A stretch of 64,000 nt of DNA from Bacillota bacterium (GTDB taxonomy: Bacteria > Bacillota > Sulfobacillia > Sulfobacillales > Sulfobacillaceae). The notes beneath the pieces were generated by a model, which worked only from the letters and a program-made list of their open reading frames with translations, searched no databases and was not told where the DNA came from. Shown here one piece after another: positions 42,939-51,862 of this stretch; positions within the stretch are counted from its first letter, which is position 1; every line of letters starts with the position of its first letter. The translations under genes were made by a program, and so were the position numbers. The DNA is taken from NCBI GenBank assembly GCA_026627385.1, contig JAPNUR010000009.1, forward strand, positions 50,479-114,478. Direction: 5' to 3'.

Positions 42939-43610
42939 TTATTGATGGTGCACAGATGATAAGCCGGACAGCGCGAGCGGCAGCGAATCCCAGATGTGAT
43001 CCTCGGCCCGCGCGCGCGCTGTCCCCTCTTGACGCGCCTCAATGGCGTTAAAGATTTCACGATGCTGTCGATGTGTCGTGGAAGGGCGTTCCCGGTGACC
43101 GGTCCATGACAGCACCCGGAACAAATTGACCTGGGTTTGCAGTTTGGCCAAGGTTTGAGCCAAGACCGCGTTGCCGCTCGCCTGGGCCACAGCCTGGTGA
43201 AATTGGTTATTCCACTGGATGACCTGCGGCCACTCCTCTCGAGCCAGCGCCTCATCGGCTTCGGCTAATACCCAGCGAATCTCACCCACTTGTTCAGGCG
43301 TGGCCCGGTGCGCCGCCTTGGCCGCCGCAAATCCCTCTAGTTCGGCACGCAACTCATAAAAAGCGCGGATTTCCGATTCGGTGGGCACGGGAATGCGAAA
43401 CCCCTTGCGCGATTCCGCCACCACCATTTGCTCTTGCTCAAGCAATCTGAGCGCTTCGCGAATCGGCGTGCGGCTGACTCCGAGAAGTTCCGTCAATTCC
43501 CGCTCGCGCACCCACTGACCGGGGGCAAAATGCCCGGTCAAAATTAAGTCCCGAATCTGGCGATAGGCGGCTTCCGTCACCGTGCGCACCTGTAACGGCG
43601 TCGACTCCAT
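42939..43610 (-). CDS. GntR-family regulator, FadR/FCD subfamily
   Basis: A 223-aa regulator. The N-terminal winged helix has LTGHFAPGQWVRERELTELL and GVSRTPIREALRLLEQEQMV, the standard GntR signature; the C-terminal FCD domain carries the metal-binding histidines in FHQAVAQASGN and STTHRQHREIFNAIEARQE. ATG 43610 lies behind GGAGGGG. It is the second gene of the operon. FCD regulators usually repress in the absence of a carboxylate ligand; the GTATA-N3-TATAC palindromes ahead of both NCS1 permease genes are candidate operators. Confidence 0.92.
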   Translation of the reverse strand: MESTPLQVRTVTEAAYRQIRDLILTGHFAPGQWVRERELTELLGVSRTPIREALRLLEQEQMVVAESRKGFRIPVPTESEIRAFYELRAELEGFAAAKAAHRATPEQVGEIRWVLAEADEALAREEWPQVIQWNNQFHQAVAQASGNAVLAQTLAKLQTQVNLFRVLSWTGHRERPSTTHRQHREIFNAIEARQEGTARARAEDHIWDSLPLALSGLSSVHHQ

Positions 43611-43636
43611 AATTCCCACCCCTCCATCCCTGGGCG

Positions 43637-44965
43637 CTACAGCGATTGCGCTTCTTTCACTTGGGACACCGACCGTGCACGCCGGTTCAAGCCCCAAAAC
43701 ACCAGCGCCGCCACCACGAGGCCGAGATAATAACTGATGTCGCCCCCGTCAAGACTTTTCGCAATGGGCCCTTCAAACATCGTGGTATCCATAAAGGGAA
43801 TGATCACCAAGATGCCCACCACAAAGGCCAATAACGCATCCCAGCGAACCCTCGGGGCGGTGAGGGCCGACTCGGTATTGATCTCGTGCAAGAGGGCCCC
43901 GACAAACGTGACGCCCAGCCAGGGGGCAATCCAATAGGAAATTAGAAGCAGAAAGTTATCGTAAAAGGTGAGCAAATGACTGCTCGAAAACCAAGCGATT
44001 AGTCCACCGGCAATGGCAATGGCGGCCCCCGCATAGGGACGCAGGAAAGGCAAATCCAAGGTGAGCAGAGACATCGTCGAAGTATAGGAGTTCACGGCGT
44101 TAGCGGTCATGGTCCCAAAGACGATAGCGAGTTCAGCGAAGGCGGCAAAGCGACCCATCAGGTGTTGCACGATGCCCACCGCGCTTAAACTCCCCAACCC
44201 TAATGCTCCGGCCACGCCCCCCACAAGCTCTGTCCACACGCAGGAAAGCCATGATCCCCAAAACGTCAACCAAAACACCCGCGTTCTTGACGAGTCCGCT
44301 GGCAAATAACGGGTGTAATCCGAAACGTACGTGGACCAACTGAACGAGTAACTAGCCACGGCCGCCAGTTCTAACAGGAAGTCCCCATAGTTTCCGCCGG
44401 CCGTCGGCTTGATAGCGCCCCAGTGCACGATGGCGCTAATCGACAAGGCCACAAAGAGCGCCCCCTGGACGAAGGCCATCCAGTGCTCAAAGCGGTGAAT
44501 CATGTGATGGCCAATATAGACAATGAGGCTTTGGGCCAAAATGATGAGCACAAACCCCCACGCGACAGCGATGTGGAGAAGTACTGCCAAAGCGGGGCCA
44601 CCCACCGAGGTATTGACGATATACCACCCAAGACTTGAAATAGAATTCAACGCCGCCGGCAAATAATTGCCCTTACGCCCAAATAGCGCACGCGACAGCG
44701 GCATCTGCGCCAAGCCATAGCCCACCCCGATGGCCGCCGTCAAGGACAGTAACAGCGAGGCTATGACATTACCTAAGACAACCGCACCAATCGTTTGCGC
44801 CAGATTCAGCCCCAGCACCGGGCCCAGCACGCCCACCAAAAACGGGGGCATCCCCATATTCGCCGACCACCACAATGTGAACTGTTGACGCACCGATCCA
44901 TGCCGCTGATCGGGACCAATCGGTTCAATGCCGATCGTTTCCAACGACATGACAGATTCACTCAT
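43637..44965 (-). CDS. NCS1-family nucleobase/allantoin-type permease 1
   Basis: A 442-aa integral membrane protein with about 12 membrane spans. The N-terminal FTLWWSANMGMPPFLVGVLGP, PLSRALFGRKGNYLPAALN and WSTYVSDYTRYLP (span 6) are typical of cytosine/purine/hydantoin symporters. It would import a nucleobase-like heterocycle with a cation. The start at ATG 44965 follows AAGGAGG by about ten bases; the longer frame to 45034 runs through the promoter region. It heads the catabolic operon and its upstream region holds a palindrome. Confidence 0.92.
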   Translation of the reverse strand: MSESVMSLETIGIEPIGPDQRHGSVRQQFTLWWSANMGMPPFLVGVLGPVLGLNLAQTIGAVVLGNVIASLLLSLTAAIGVGYGLAQMPLSRALFGRKGNYLPAALNSISSLGWYIVNTSVGGPALAVLLHIAVAWGFVLIILAQSLIVYIGHHMIHRFEHWMAFVQGALFVALSISAIVHWGAIKPTAGGNYGDFLLELAAVASYSFSWSTYVSDYTRYLPADSSRTRVFWLTFWGSWLSCVWTELVGGVAGALGLGSLSAVGIVQHLMGRFAAFAELAIVFGTMTANAVNSYTSTMSLLTLDLPFLRPYAGAAIAIAGGLIAWFSSSHLLTFYDNFLLLISYWIAPWLGVTFVGALLHEINTESALTAPRVRWDALLAFVVGILVIIPFMDTTMFEGPIAKSLDGGDISYYLGLVVAALVFWGLNRRARSVSQVKEAQSL

Positions 44966-45037
44966 CAACCATGCACCTCCTTGGACAAAATTCTTCAAAT
45001 GCACTGAACACAAGAGGCTAACGATATACTCCATATT

Positions 45038-45050
45038 GTATACATTATGC
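45038..45050. promoter_or_regulatory. Candidate GntR/FCD operator ahead of permease 1
   Basis: GTATA-CAT-TATGC, a one-mismatch version of GTATA-N3-TATAC, about 75 bp ahead of the permease start and embedded in TTGTATACAT. ATATAC at 45024-45029 may be a further half-site. Confidence 0.45.
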
Positions 45051-45127
45051 CAACCGTTGCAAGACTATTTTGCTAGTTAAAATCACTCCCTTCATTTACT
45101 TTTTTCTTGTTAGGAGGTGCACAGCAG

Positions 45128-45187
45128 ATGGATTCTCGCCAGCCTCATGTCGTGCAGCAGTCATGGTTAGAAACCGTCACGCTTTAG
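45128..45187 (+). other. Possible 19-codon reading frame with strong ribosome site
   Basis: TTAGGAGGTG ends nine bases ahead of ATG 45128; the frame stops at TAG 45187. No homology is recognised. It could be the start of a gene now lost from the decayed stretch that follows. The rest of 45188-45600 has no supported gene. Confidence 0.25.
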
Positions 45188-45610
45188 GCTTCTGGTCCTC
45201 TAAGGAAGCGTAACAACAACGCTGTCGCTGGACCCTTAAAAGAGACAACGGAGAGTCAAACACTTCAATGAGTCAATCGTGTGCCCTACCATTTAAGGCA
45301 AGCGGTATGCATAGCCTGGAAACCGGCCACGTAGCCTTGATGGCCCGTCAGCATCAGCAGAACCCTTCGATGACGCAGCGCTGGTCGCGGGAATCCTCAA
45401 CGCCAGCTGGACTCGCAAGCCAGTCATACGATGCGCCTTAAGCGGCTTCTAGCGGAATTGGATTGACCTTGATTGATCCCCACTGATTGTGAGTCATCCT
45501 AATAACGATAAAGGTTGCCACAACGTCTGAAATGCCGGTAGTATTCAGCCGTAACGGCGAACGAGTTTGGGTGTTTCGGTCCCACGGCGACATCATCCGG
45601 CATCAGGATT

Positions 45611-45991
45611 ATTCACCGGGGAACCACACGCCGTCAATTCGTACAAGCGGTGTTGCGGGGTATTGCTCATCGGGTCGATGATATTTTTCAACAACTTCAG
45701 GCCCATGATTTCGGTTTAACCGAGCTGCGTTGCGACGGTGGTCCCACGCGAAATCCGTATCTCATGCAATATCAAAGTAATTTGCTGGGCGTCCCGGTGA
45801 AGGTCAGCCGCACTGAGGATCTCGCTGCCTGGGGAGTAGCTCGGCTCGCCATGCTGGCAAACGGACTTGAGCTCTCTAACATCATGACGTTCGCTCACGA
45901 ATACCATCCCCAACGTAACGCGGACTGGCGTGCGCAACAAAGGACTCGGTGGCAACACGCGATTCATCTGGCAGAGACCGCCTGGCCATAG
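45611..45991 (+). pseudogene. C-terminal fragment of an FGGY-family sugar kinase
   Basis: Only the C-terminal domain is readable: HRGTTRRQFVQAVLRGIAHRV is the helix after the GLTRGTTRAH motif of xylulokinases/glycerol kinases, and LTELRCDGGPTRNPYLMQYQSNLLG followed (split here at 20) by VPVKVSRTEDLAAWGVARLA is the FGGY_C ATP-site region. The N-terminal about 370 residues are missing and no start is present, so it is a remnant of a carbohydrate gene. Confidence 0.75.
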
Positions 45992-46326
45992 AGGTTCTAC
46001 GCGGGCTCACCCGTATCGCAGGTGATGCAAGGCACTGTCTCATCAAGATGGATTACCGGTACAGGCAACCGACCGGCCTTTGTCCCACTATAGTCTAAAA
46101 TCTCTGACGTGTCGCCGGGTATCCGCCACGATCGTGCTTATTTCTATGACGTTGACCATGCGATATGAGGAAAAAGAAGACTGCGACATCTGACATGGTT
46201 CAATGGTCCCGTGTTCAAGGCGTAAGGCAGGAGAAATTTCCTACATGCTATCTTGTCTCGCGTTTTGATCACAAGCGCGGGCAGCACAAAGAAGGTCGTC
46301 AGGACTTCCCCTGTCTTCTGATGAAT
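45992..46326. other. Intergenic, nothing recognised
   Basis: About 335 bp between the kinase fragment and the end of the HEPN remnant. Short open frames on the plus strand are antisense to the HEPN region and lack homology. Confidence 0.4.
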
Positions 46327-46745
46327 CTAATCACATTGTGTCCCATTATTATCAGAACCCATTTGATTAATCAAATCTTGACACGTTGCGATAATCGTTT
46401 GTGCATATCGAATAGCATCTTCAGTCTCATCATGTTCAACATGATCTCGAAAGTGCCTTTTATATCGGGCATCAACATATACTGGTCCAGCGTCGCGGCT
46501 TCTATTCCAAAGGTGGGAAACTTCGGATAAACTTCTCGAATTCGGTCAATCAAATATTCGATATCATGAACCTTCCGAAAGTATAGACCATAAGCTAATA
46601 ACACTGCCTTGAGCGCCTTTTCCACGGCTTCTTGGGCATGAAAACAGGCGTTATGCAATTAATGTGGTATACGGCTCAATAAAATAGCCGCCTCCAAATC
46701 ATCCTGCGCTAAGATCAGACAATCCCACCCGTCTTGGATTCCCAT
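46327..46745 (-). pseudogene. HEPN-domain toxin gene, broken by a stop codon and a frameshift
   Basis: Reading from ATG 46745, inside the 3' end of the MNT gene, gives GWDCLILAQDDLEAAILLSR, then IPH, an in-frame TAA, and then LHNACFHAQEAVEKALKAVL, the HEPN core. Near 46480 the frame shifts: the expected C terminus continues in the next frame as RYKRHFRDHVEHDETEDAIR and ends at TAG 46327. The standing frame instead ends at 46371. HEPN proteins of MNT/HEPN modules are RNases or AMPylation targets. Two independent lesions show that this copy is inactive. Confidence 0.8.
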
Positions 46746-47061
46746 AAACCCATCGTCCCTCTTTGAGAGCATCTCTTAGCATAGGTATCTTACGATTATA
46801 ACCATCTCGAATTTCTTGCGGCGTAAGCACCAACAAATCAACGGGGATTGTTCGGGGACGTAACATTTGACGATACATAATGGCCCGACGATGATACGTG
46901 TCGGGTTCCTCCTCAATAATTAACAAATCCACGTCGCTGTTGACATTCGCTGTTCCTCGTGCATGCGACCCGAACAGAACAACCCCCAAAGGATGGCCGC
47001 CCTGGACAATTCGTTGGACGTAATTTTGGATGACCAATTCTGCTTGATGTGAGGCTCCCAC
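46699..47061 (-). CDS. MNT-type minimal nucleotidyltransferase (antitoxin of MNT/HEPN module)
   Basis: A 120-aa nucleotidyltransferase with the classic motif GSHARGTANVNSDVDLLII (GSxxxG...SDxDL) and a third carboxylate in IPVDLLVLT. MNT proteins neutralise their HEPN partner, in studied cases by adding AMP to it. The partner start lies within its 3' end (47-bp overlap). The gene is intact although the partner is broken. An AGTATACAC-type palindrome lies 40 bp upstream. Confidence 0.88.
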   Translation of the reverse strand: MGASHQAELVIQNYVQRIVQGGHPLGVVLFGSHARGTANVNSDVDLLIIEEEPDTYHRRAIMYRQMLRPRTIPVDLLVLTPQEIRDGYNRKIPMLRDALKEGRWVYGNPRRVGLSDLSAG

Positions 47062-47101
47062 ACCTGGCGCCCTTTCACGGATACGGTTTGCTTATTTCGT
47101 A

Positions 47102-47114
47102 GTATACACTATAC
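47102..47114. promoter_or_regulatory. Palindrome GTATA-CAC-TATAC
   Basis: A perfect 5+5 inverted repeat with a 3-bp spacer, same architecture as the sites at 45038 and 49623. It is 40 bp ahead of the MNT gene; whether it serves that gene or is a leftover of a lost regulated gene is unclear. Confidence 0.45.
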
Positions 47115-47119
47115 ACATT

Positions 47120-48103
47120 GTGGTGAGTCGTCTCAATCTCAAGTCCCTTTTCCTCCATGGTGAGTACGATATCCCTCGGACGGGTCGACCAGGCACCAGA
47201 GGAAAACCGGGTCACCTTGGCGAAGTGCTCGACATTAAATTGCCTGCGTCAAGCAAAAACCCGACGATTCTCTTAGAGTCTCTCGCCAAATTGTTTTATC
47301 GGCACAGCCTCGCGGAAATCTTAGCTCACCACGCTAGCGGCGTTGTATTTGCACAACGCCCAGTTCACTCAGACGCTTGCCGCGACCACGCCCTCTCAGG
47401 TGGAGGGAGAACCTCCGCCCATGTGGGAGTTCTTAGCTGGTGCGCGGTCGATCCAGCCAGCCCGCTCTTCCTTCTGGTACCCATCGACATGGACCTTGAC
47501 ATGGGCACCCGCGACGCAAACGGCAATACTATCCTGCCGTTACGCGCGACAGGGTGCCAGACCACTCCTCAATCGTTCCTTCAGCTCAAGCACATGGCGT
47601 TGGCGGCGCCGAAGTTGGGCGTCTAAGGCCCGTTAGTTCACTGTGTTCGACATTCCCCAAAATCGTGGCCGTTCGCTGTGGATGAACGAACCACCAATCG
47701 CCCGTAAGATGCCGATCTCGAAAGACGTCATTGATGAGCAGTTACCGCGTCGTGCAGGATATTCGGTTAAACACGCGCTTCCTGCGAAGGAACCGTGTGC
47801 ACAAAATGATCGATTCGCGTGCACGTCCACCTTATTTGGGCAACCGGGTACCGATGCCGCTTGCCCCGGCGGGTCGGGCTCTATCCCGGCATCCTCCGCT
47901 GTTGTTGATTTTGTTGCTACTCCTCGGGTGACATCTTCGGATAATTGATCCGGGACGTGAATTTGAGGGATTGGCGCATATCACTCCAGCAACCGTGGAG
48001 TGGATTCCACACGCGCCAACCCCCAGATCATTCGCTTGGCTTAGGTTAGCACCGGCTTCATTGCTTCCATAGCCGCCCCTCGCCCAAAACCGAAATTCTC
48101 GAC
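47120..48103. other. Decayed region without a supported gene
   Basis: About 1 kb with several short open frames on both strands (for example 47120-47626 plus and 47633-47830 minus), none with recognisable homology. The broken character suggests a degraded mobile element or catabolic gene, but I cannot name it. Confidence 0.4.
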
Positions 48104-49555
48104 CTATCCCGCGTCAGATGCCACGCCAGGAATCTCTAGCGTCTCTTGCGTCCGGACCGTAGGTCGGCCGAAAATGAGCCAGCCGACAAAAGCCAACGCC
48201 AGCGCCAGCACCACCCCGAGGTTTCCTGACGCCCACACGCCGCTTTTTCCGCCTAAGCCGAGCGGGCCCAGCAAATAGCCTTGCCAGCTCAGCCAGCTGG
48301 CCGACGTATTCACCACTGTACCCCAACCTAACACGGTCCCGAGAACCACCAGCGCCGTGGATACCAGGTTTACCCGGCCGTACCGCCCCGCGGTGTTGTA
48401 CAAATCCTGATCCACGTAAGGCCGCCGTCTCAGGGCAATATCGGCCAACATTACCCCGCACCAAGCGGCAATGGGCACGCCAACGGTCACGAGAAACCCT
48501 TCGAATGGCCCTAAAAAGTTAGTCGAGGAGAAAAAGACGATGTAGATGGTCCCCAGGATCATAATGGTTCCATCAATACTACTGGCAAAATACCGCGGTA
48601 CCTTAAGCCCCGCACTCAAAAGCGCCAATCCCGACGAATAAATGTCCATGTCGGCGGCGCCGACCAAGCCGAGGACAGCCACCACCACGAACGGCACTAA
48701 GAACCACGTCGGCAAGAGAGCCGCTAGGGCACCGATGGGGTTGGCCGACACCGCTCCGCTTAACGCCGAACTTGATCCCGCCAACAAGAGACCAAAGATG
48801 AGCAGCACAATGGGTCCTGCGGAAGACCCGAAGGCGGTCCATCCTACCACCGACCGCGACGACGCCTGGCGCGGCAAATACCGGGAATAGTCCGCCCCCA
48901 CGTTCACCCATCCTAGCCCAAACCCCGTCATCAGCAATATTAAGCCGCCTATCGTTTCTTCCAGGGTTCCTCCCTTAATGTGTGCCACGGTAGCCCAGTC
49001 AATGTTGTGAAGGGTGAGGATGATAAAGCCGATGGTCAACACGCCCGTGACAATCGTGATCACGCCCTGAATGCGCATCAACACGTCAAAGCCCATCACC
49101 CCGCCGGCGACAATCAGCGCGACCACGACGAGCAGGGCAACCACCTTCACGATGACGCCATCGCCCCATCCCAACCGGCCAAACACGGTGGCGGTCGCTT
49201 CTACGGCCAAGGCTGCAATCACCGTTTCCCAGCCGACGCACAAAATCCAGGACAAAATGGCGGGAATTTTGTTGCTGACGCCAAAGGCCGCGCGACTCAA
49301 GATCATGGTAGGCGCGGACCCGCGCTTACCGGCCACCGCAATGAAACCGACCAATAAAAAGGATAAAACAATGCCGAGCAACCCTGCGATCGTCGCCTGC
49401 CAAAAGGAGATGCCGAAGTCGAGCAAAAACGCGCCGTAGCTCAAACCCAATACGCCAATATTACCGGCAAACCAAGGCCAAAACAGATCGCGAGGACGGC
49501 CTTTGCGCTCGCTCTCATCGATGACGTTAATGCCGTTCATCTCAATGTTGGCCAT
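48104..49555 (-). CDS. NCS1-family nucleobase permease 2
   Basis: A 483-aa membrane protein with about 12 spans, related to cytosine permease. Marks: RPRDLFWPWFAGNIGVLGLS, SAPTMILSRAAFGVSNKIPA, LGWVNVGADYSRYLPRQAS and the PFEGFLVTVGVPIAAWCGVM late span. It is not a close copy of permease 1. ATG 49555 follows GGGGAGG; the frame to 49603 is longer but unsupported. It is alone on its transcript, with a palindromic operator candidate about 70 bp upstream, so it is probably co-regulated with the molybdenum hydroxylase operon. Confidence 0.92.
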   Translation of the reverse strand: MANIEMNGINVIDESERKGRPRDLFWPWFAGNIGVLGLSYGAFLLDFGISFWQATIAGLLGIVLSFLLVGFIAVAGKRGSAPTMILSRAAFGVSNKIPAILSWILCVGWETVIAALAVEATATVFGRLGWGDGVIVKVVALLVVVALIVAGGVMGFDVLMRIQGVITIVTGVLTIGFIILTLHNIDWATVAHIKGGTLEETIGGLILLMTGFGLGWVNVGADYSRYLPRQASSRSVVGWTAFGSSAGPIVLLIFGLLLAGSSSALSGAVSANPIGALAALLPTWFLVPFVVVAVLGLVGAADMDIYSSGLALLSAGLKVPRYFASSIDGTIMILGTIYIVFFSSTNFLGPFEGFLVTVGVPIAAWCGVMLADIALRRRPYVDQDLYNTAGRYGRVNLVSTALVVLGTVLGWGTVVNTSASWLSWQGYLLGPLGLGGKSGVWASGNLGVVLALALAFVGWLIFGRPTVRTQETLEIPGVASDAG

Positions 49556-50178
49556 GGACTTCGCCTCCCCTCTCCGTCTTTCCCTCAACGCCGGATGACA
49601 CACCGCGCACCCGGTATCGGCAGTATACAGTATACTTCTCCTTCACTGCCAAATCCTTTTTAATCCATCTGCTCTAATGTTCTGGCAGTTCCGTCTATTA
49701 CTTCGCGCTGCATAATCAATCGGCCCGCTTTTTAAAACACCAGAATTGCCTGGGACGAGATCCCGTCCGAAAGAGCCGCGGCCTTCTCACTCCTGACTTC
49801 TTTGCGGCGTGTATCCGCTTTGCTAGACGATACCGTTGGCATTTTGGTTCCCTTCTATGACGGATCCGCGGCGCTCCCCGCCACCTACTTTATGGCTCTT
49901 GGCTCACAATGCCAGAATCATGCTGTCAAGCGTCATATTTCCTTTTCGTTTACCCTTATTTGGCCGCATTCTTTCTCATTGCCGTCGTCATCCACGCGGC
50001 ACTGACCGGTGGCCTCTCGGCGCCCGCGTTCGCGGTGAGGACGTTTGTTGTCGATGCTCGACTCATGTCTTATTATCGGTTCCAGAATCCCCGGCCTTTT
50101 GTCGTTGGCAGAACCCGCAACCTCTGCGGCGGACGATTGTCAATCATAACCGACTTTTATGCGAAAGGACCGAACACG
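49556..50178. other. Divergent intergenic region
   Basis: About 620 bp between permease 2 and the FAD oxidase. It holds the palindrome at 49622-49636; the rest gives open frames in several phases without homology and no convincing promoter hexamers. Confidence 0.45.
49622..49636. promoter_or_regulatory. Candidate GntR/FCD operator ahead of permease 2
   Basis: AGTATACAGTATACT is a perfect 15-bp palindrome around a central base, containing GTATA-CAG-TATAC. It lies about 70 bp ahead of the permease start, as does the related site ahead of permease 1. Confidence 0.55.
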
Positions 50179-51576
50179 GTGAATCAGCTCGACTACGGAA
50201 CGCTGAGCTATTGGTTGATGACTGCAGAAGATTCGCTTGTACCCCGACGCCCGCTGACCGGTCATCACACCGCGGATATTGCCATTGTGGGGGCCGGCTT
50301 TACCGGCCTATGGACCGCGTACCATCTCATCACGCAGGACCCGACGCTTCAGGTCACGCTCGTGGAACAGCACATTGCGGGCTATGGAGCGTCGGGACGC
50401 AATGGCGGATGGTGTACGGCAGAGTTGCCGGTGAGTCACGGTATCCTGGCTGAACGCTTTGGCATTAATAGAGCCCGGGCCCTGCAAGAGGCGTTGTTCG
50501 AGGTCATTGACCAAATTTATCAGGTTTTGGAGACGGAAGAAATTGACTGCGACTGGGAGAAGGCTGGCGCCATGACCGTGGCGCGGGGACCGGAACAAAT
50601 TGAGAGCGCTCGCGCCGTGGTCCGTGAAGCCGAGTCCCTAGGCCTCGCTCCTCATTATCAGTGGCTTTCTGAGGAGGACACGCACAAGCGGGTGGCCATC
50701 AATGGCGCAGTCGGCGCCGTTTATAGCCCCGACTGCGCTTCCATTCACCCGGGAAAATTAGTGCGGAAGCTGGCGCGAGTCGTGGAACGCCGCCACGGTG
50801 CGATTTTTGAAGAGTCACCCGTCACGAGCGTCCAGCACATCAAGGAACGGCCCGTGGTAATGACGCCGTCAGGCCAGCTACAAGCCGATGCGGTCATCTT
50901 CGCCGCAGAAAGCTACCTCTCGCAATTCGCCCGGTATCGGCGACATGTCCTGCCGTTACGCTCCTCCATTATTCTCACCGCGCCACTCACCCCCGCCCAG
51001 TGGGCGAGCATTGGCTGGGAGCAACGCATGGGCTTGGCCTCGTTCCGCTACACGGTGGATTACCTCAACAAAACTCGGGACGGTCGCATTTTGTTTGGCG
51101 GCCGCGGAGCTCCTTATGAGTTCGGCTCTCACATCCGGCCAGGGTCCGCCATTCAAGAACCCACGCGCCAATTTTTGCGAGACCAATTGCGCCGCTGGTT
51201 TCCCCAGCTGAGCCAGGTGAGCATTGATCACGCGTGGGAAGGGGTCCTCGGGATGCCGCGTGATTGGATGCCCAACATCAGCTGGAATCCCGACACCCAC
51301 ATCGGGTGGGCGTACGGCTACACCGGCCAAGGGGTGGCCATGAGTTATGTCGCGGGTTACCTCTTGAGTCGCCTCATTTTTTCCCATTCGGACGCGCTCG
51401 TCGACGCATTTGCCCCCTGGATCAATCGTCCCCCACGACTCTGGGAACCGGAACCCTTCCGCTATCTGGGTGTGCGCTACACTCAGCGCGCCTTAATGAA
51501 ATTAGATGCGCAAGCGGAGCGCACGGGCGAGCCGCCAACGGGAAGAAGTTTAGCAGAGCGGCTCGCCCGCCACTAA
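50179..51576 (+). CDS. DAO-family FAD-dependent oxidoreductase (glycine/D-amino-acid oxidase-like)
   Basis: A 465-aa flavoenzyme. The N-terminal region leads to the Rossmann loop IVGAGFTGLWTAYHL, then VEQHIAGYGASGRNGGWC, the GASGRNGG motif of gamma-glutamylputrescine-oxidase and sarcosine-oxidase-like proteins, and a C-terminal GYTGQGVAMSYVAGYLLS FAD contact. It oxidises a secondary or primary amine with oxygen or another acceptor; substrate unknown. GTG 50179 is ten bases behind AAAGGA; the frame runs back to 49909 without support. It is divergent from permease 2 and may act on a compound imported by it. Confidence 0.9.
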   Translation: MNQLDYGTLSYWLMTAEDSLVPRRPLTGHHTADIAIVGAGFTGLWTAYHLITQDPTLQVTLVEQHIAGYGASGRNGGWCTAELPVSHGILAERFGINRARALQEALFEVIDQIYQVLETEEIDCDWEKAGAMTVARGPEQIESARAVVREAESLGLAPHYQWLSEEDTHKRVAINGAVGAVYSPDCASIHPGKLVRKLARVVERRHGAIFEESPVTSVQHIKERPVVMTPSGQLQADAVIFAAESYLSQFARYRRHVLPLRSSIILTAPLTPAQWASIGWEQRMGLASFRYTVDYLNKTRDGRILFGGRGAPYEFGSHIRPGSAIQEPTRQFLRDQLRRWFPQLSQVSIDHAWEGVLGMPRDWMPNISWNPDTHIGWAYGYTGQGVAMSYVAGYLLSRLIFSHSDALVDAFAPWINRPPRLWEPEPFRYLGVRYTQRALMKLDAQAERTGEPPTGRSLAERLARH

Positions 51577-51599
51577 ATCGGCGAAAACCTAAACCAGGT

Positions 51600-51850
51600 A
51601 GTGGAGACCGATCAAATCCCCTAAACGCAGAAGAAGGCTACGCTGAATAGATGCCTGGGCGATAATACCGGTGAGAATCGAATACACGCGCGCTCGGGTC
51701 CTGCCCGGTGCCCGAAGGGGTCTAATGTTTCCAAAAGAAACAAAACCTCGAACAAACGCTCATCACCGCGGCCGTGTTCCTCCGCCATGCGGGGGATAGT
51801 CACCATCTCTGCACCCCCCAAAGAGCGGGTAGCAGACCAGGCCGTCTCCG
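51600..51850 (-). pseudogene. Decayed duplicate of the 3' end of the Gfo/Idh/MocA gene
   Basis: On the minus strand it parallels the last about 85 codons of the gene at 52536-53846: GGAEMVTIPRMAEEHGRGDE corresponds to GGAEVVTIPRMVEDHGGGDE, and the following RAGPERACI region to the RAGTRAGAYSI of the parent. Frame breaks and many substitutions show that it is dead. It begins right behind the FAD oxidase stop. Confidence 0.78.
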
Positions 51851-51862
51851 ATCCTCGGCAAC

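Noticed and set aside
46165..46530. Plus-strand open frame of 121 codons
   Set aside because: Largely antisense to the HEPN pseudogene and without homology.
47120..47626. A 168-residue plus-strand open frame as a gene
   Set aside because: No ribosome site, no recognisable domain, and comparable open frames exist on the other strand in the same broken region.
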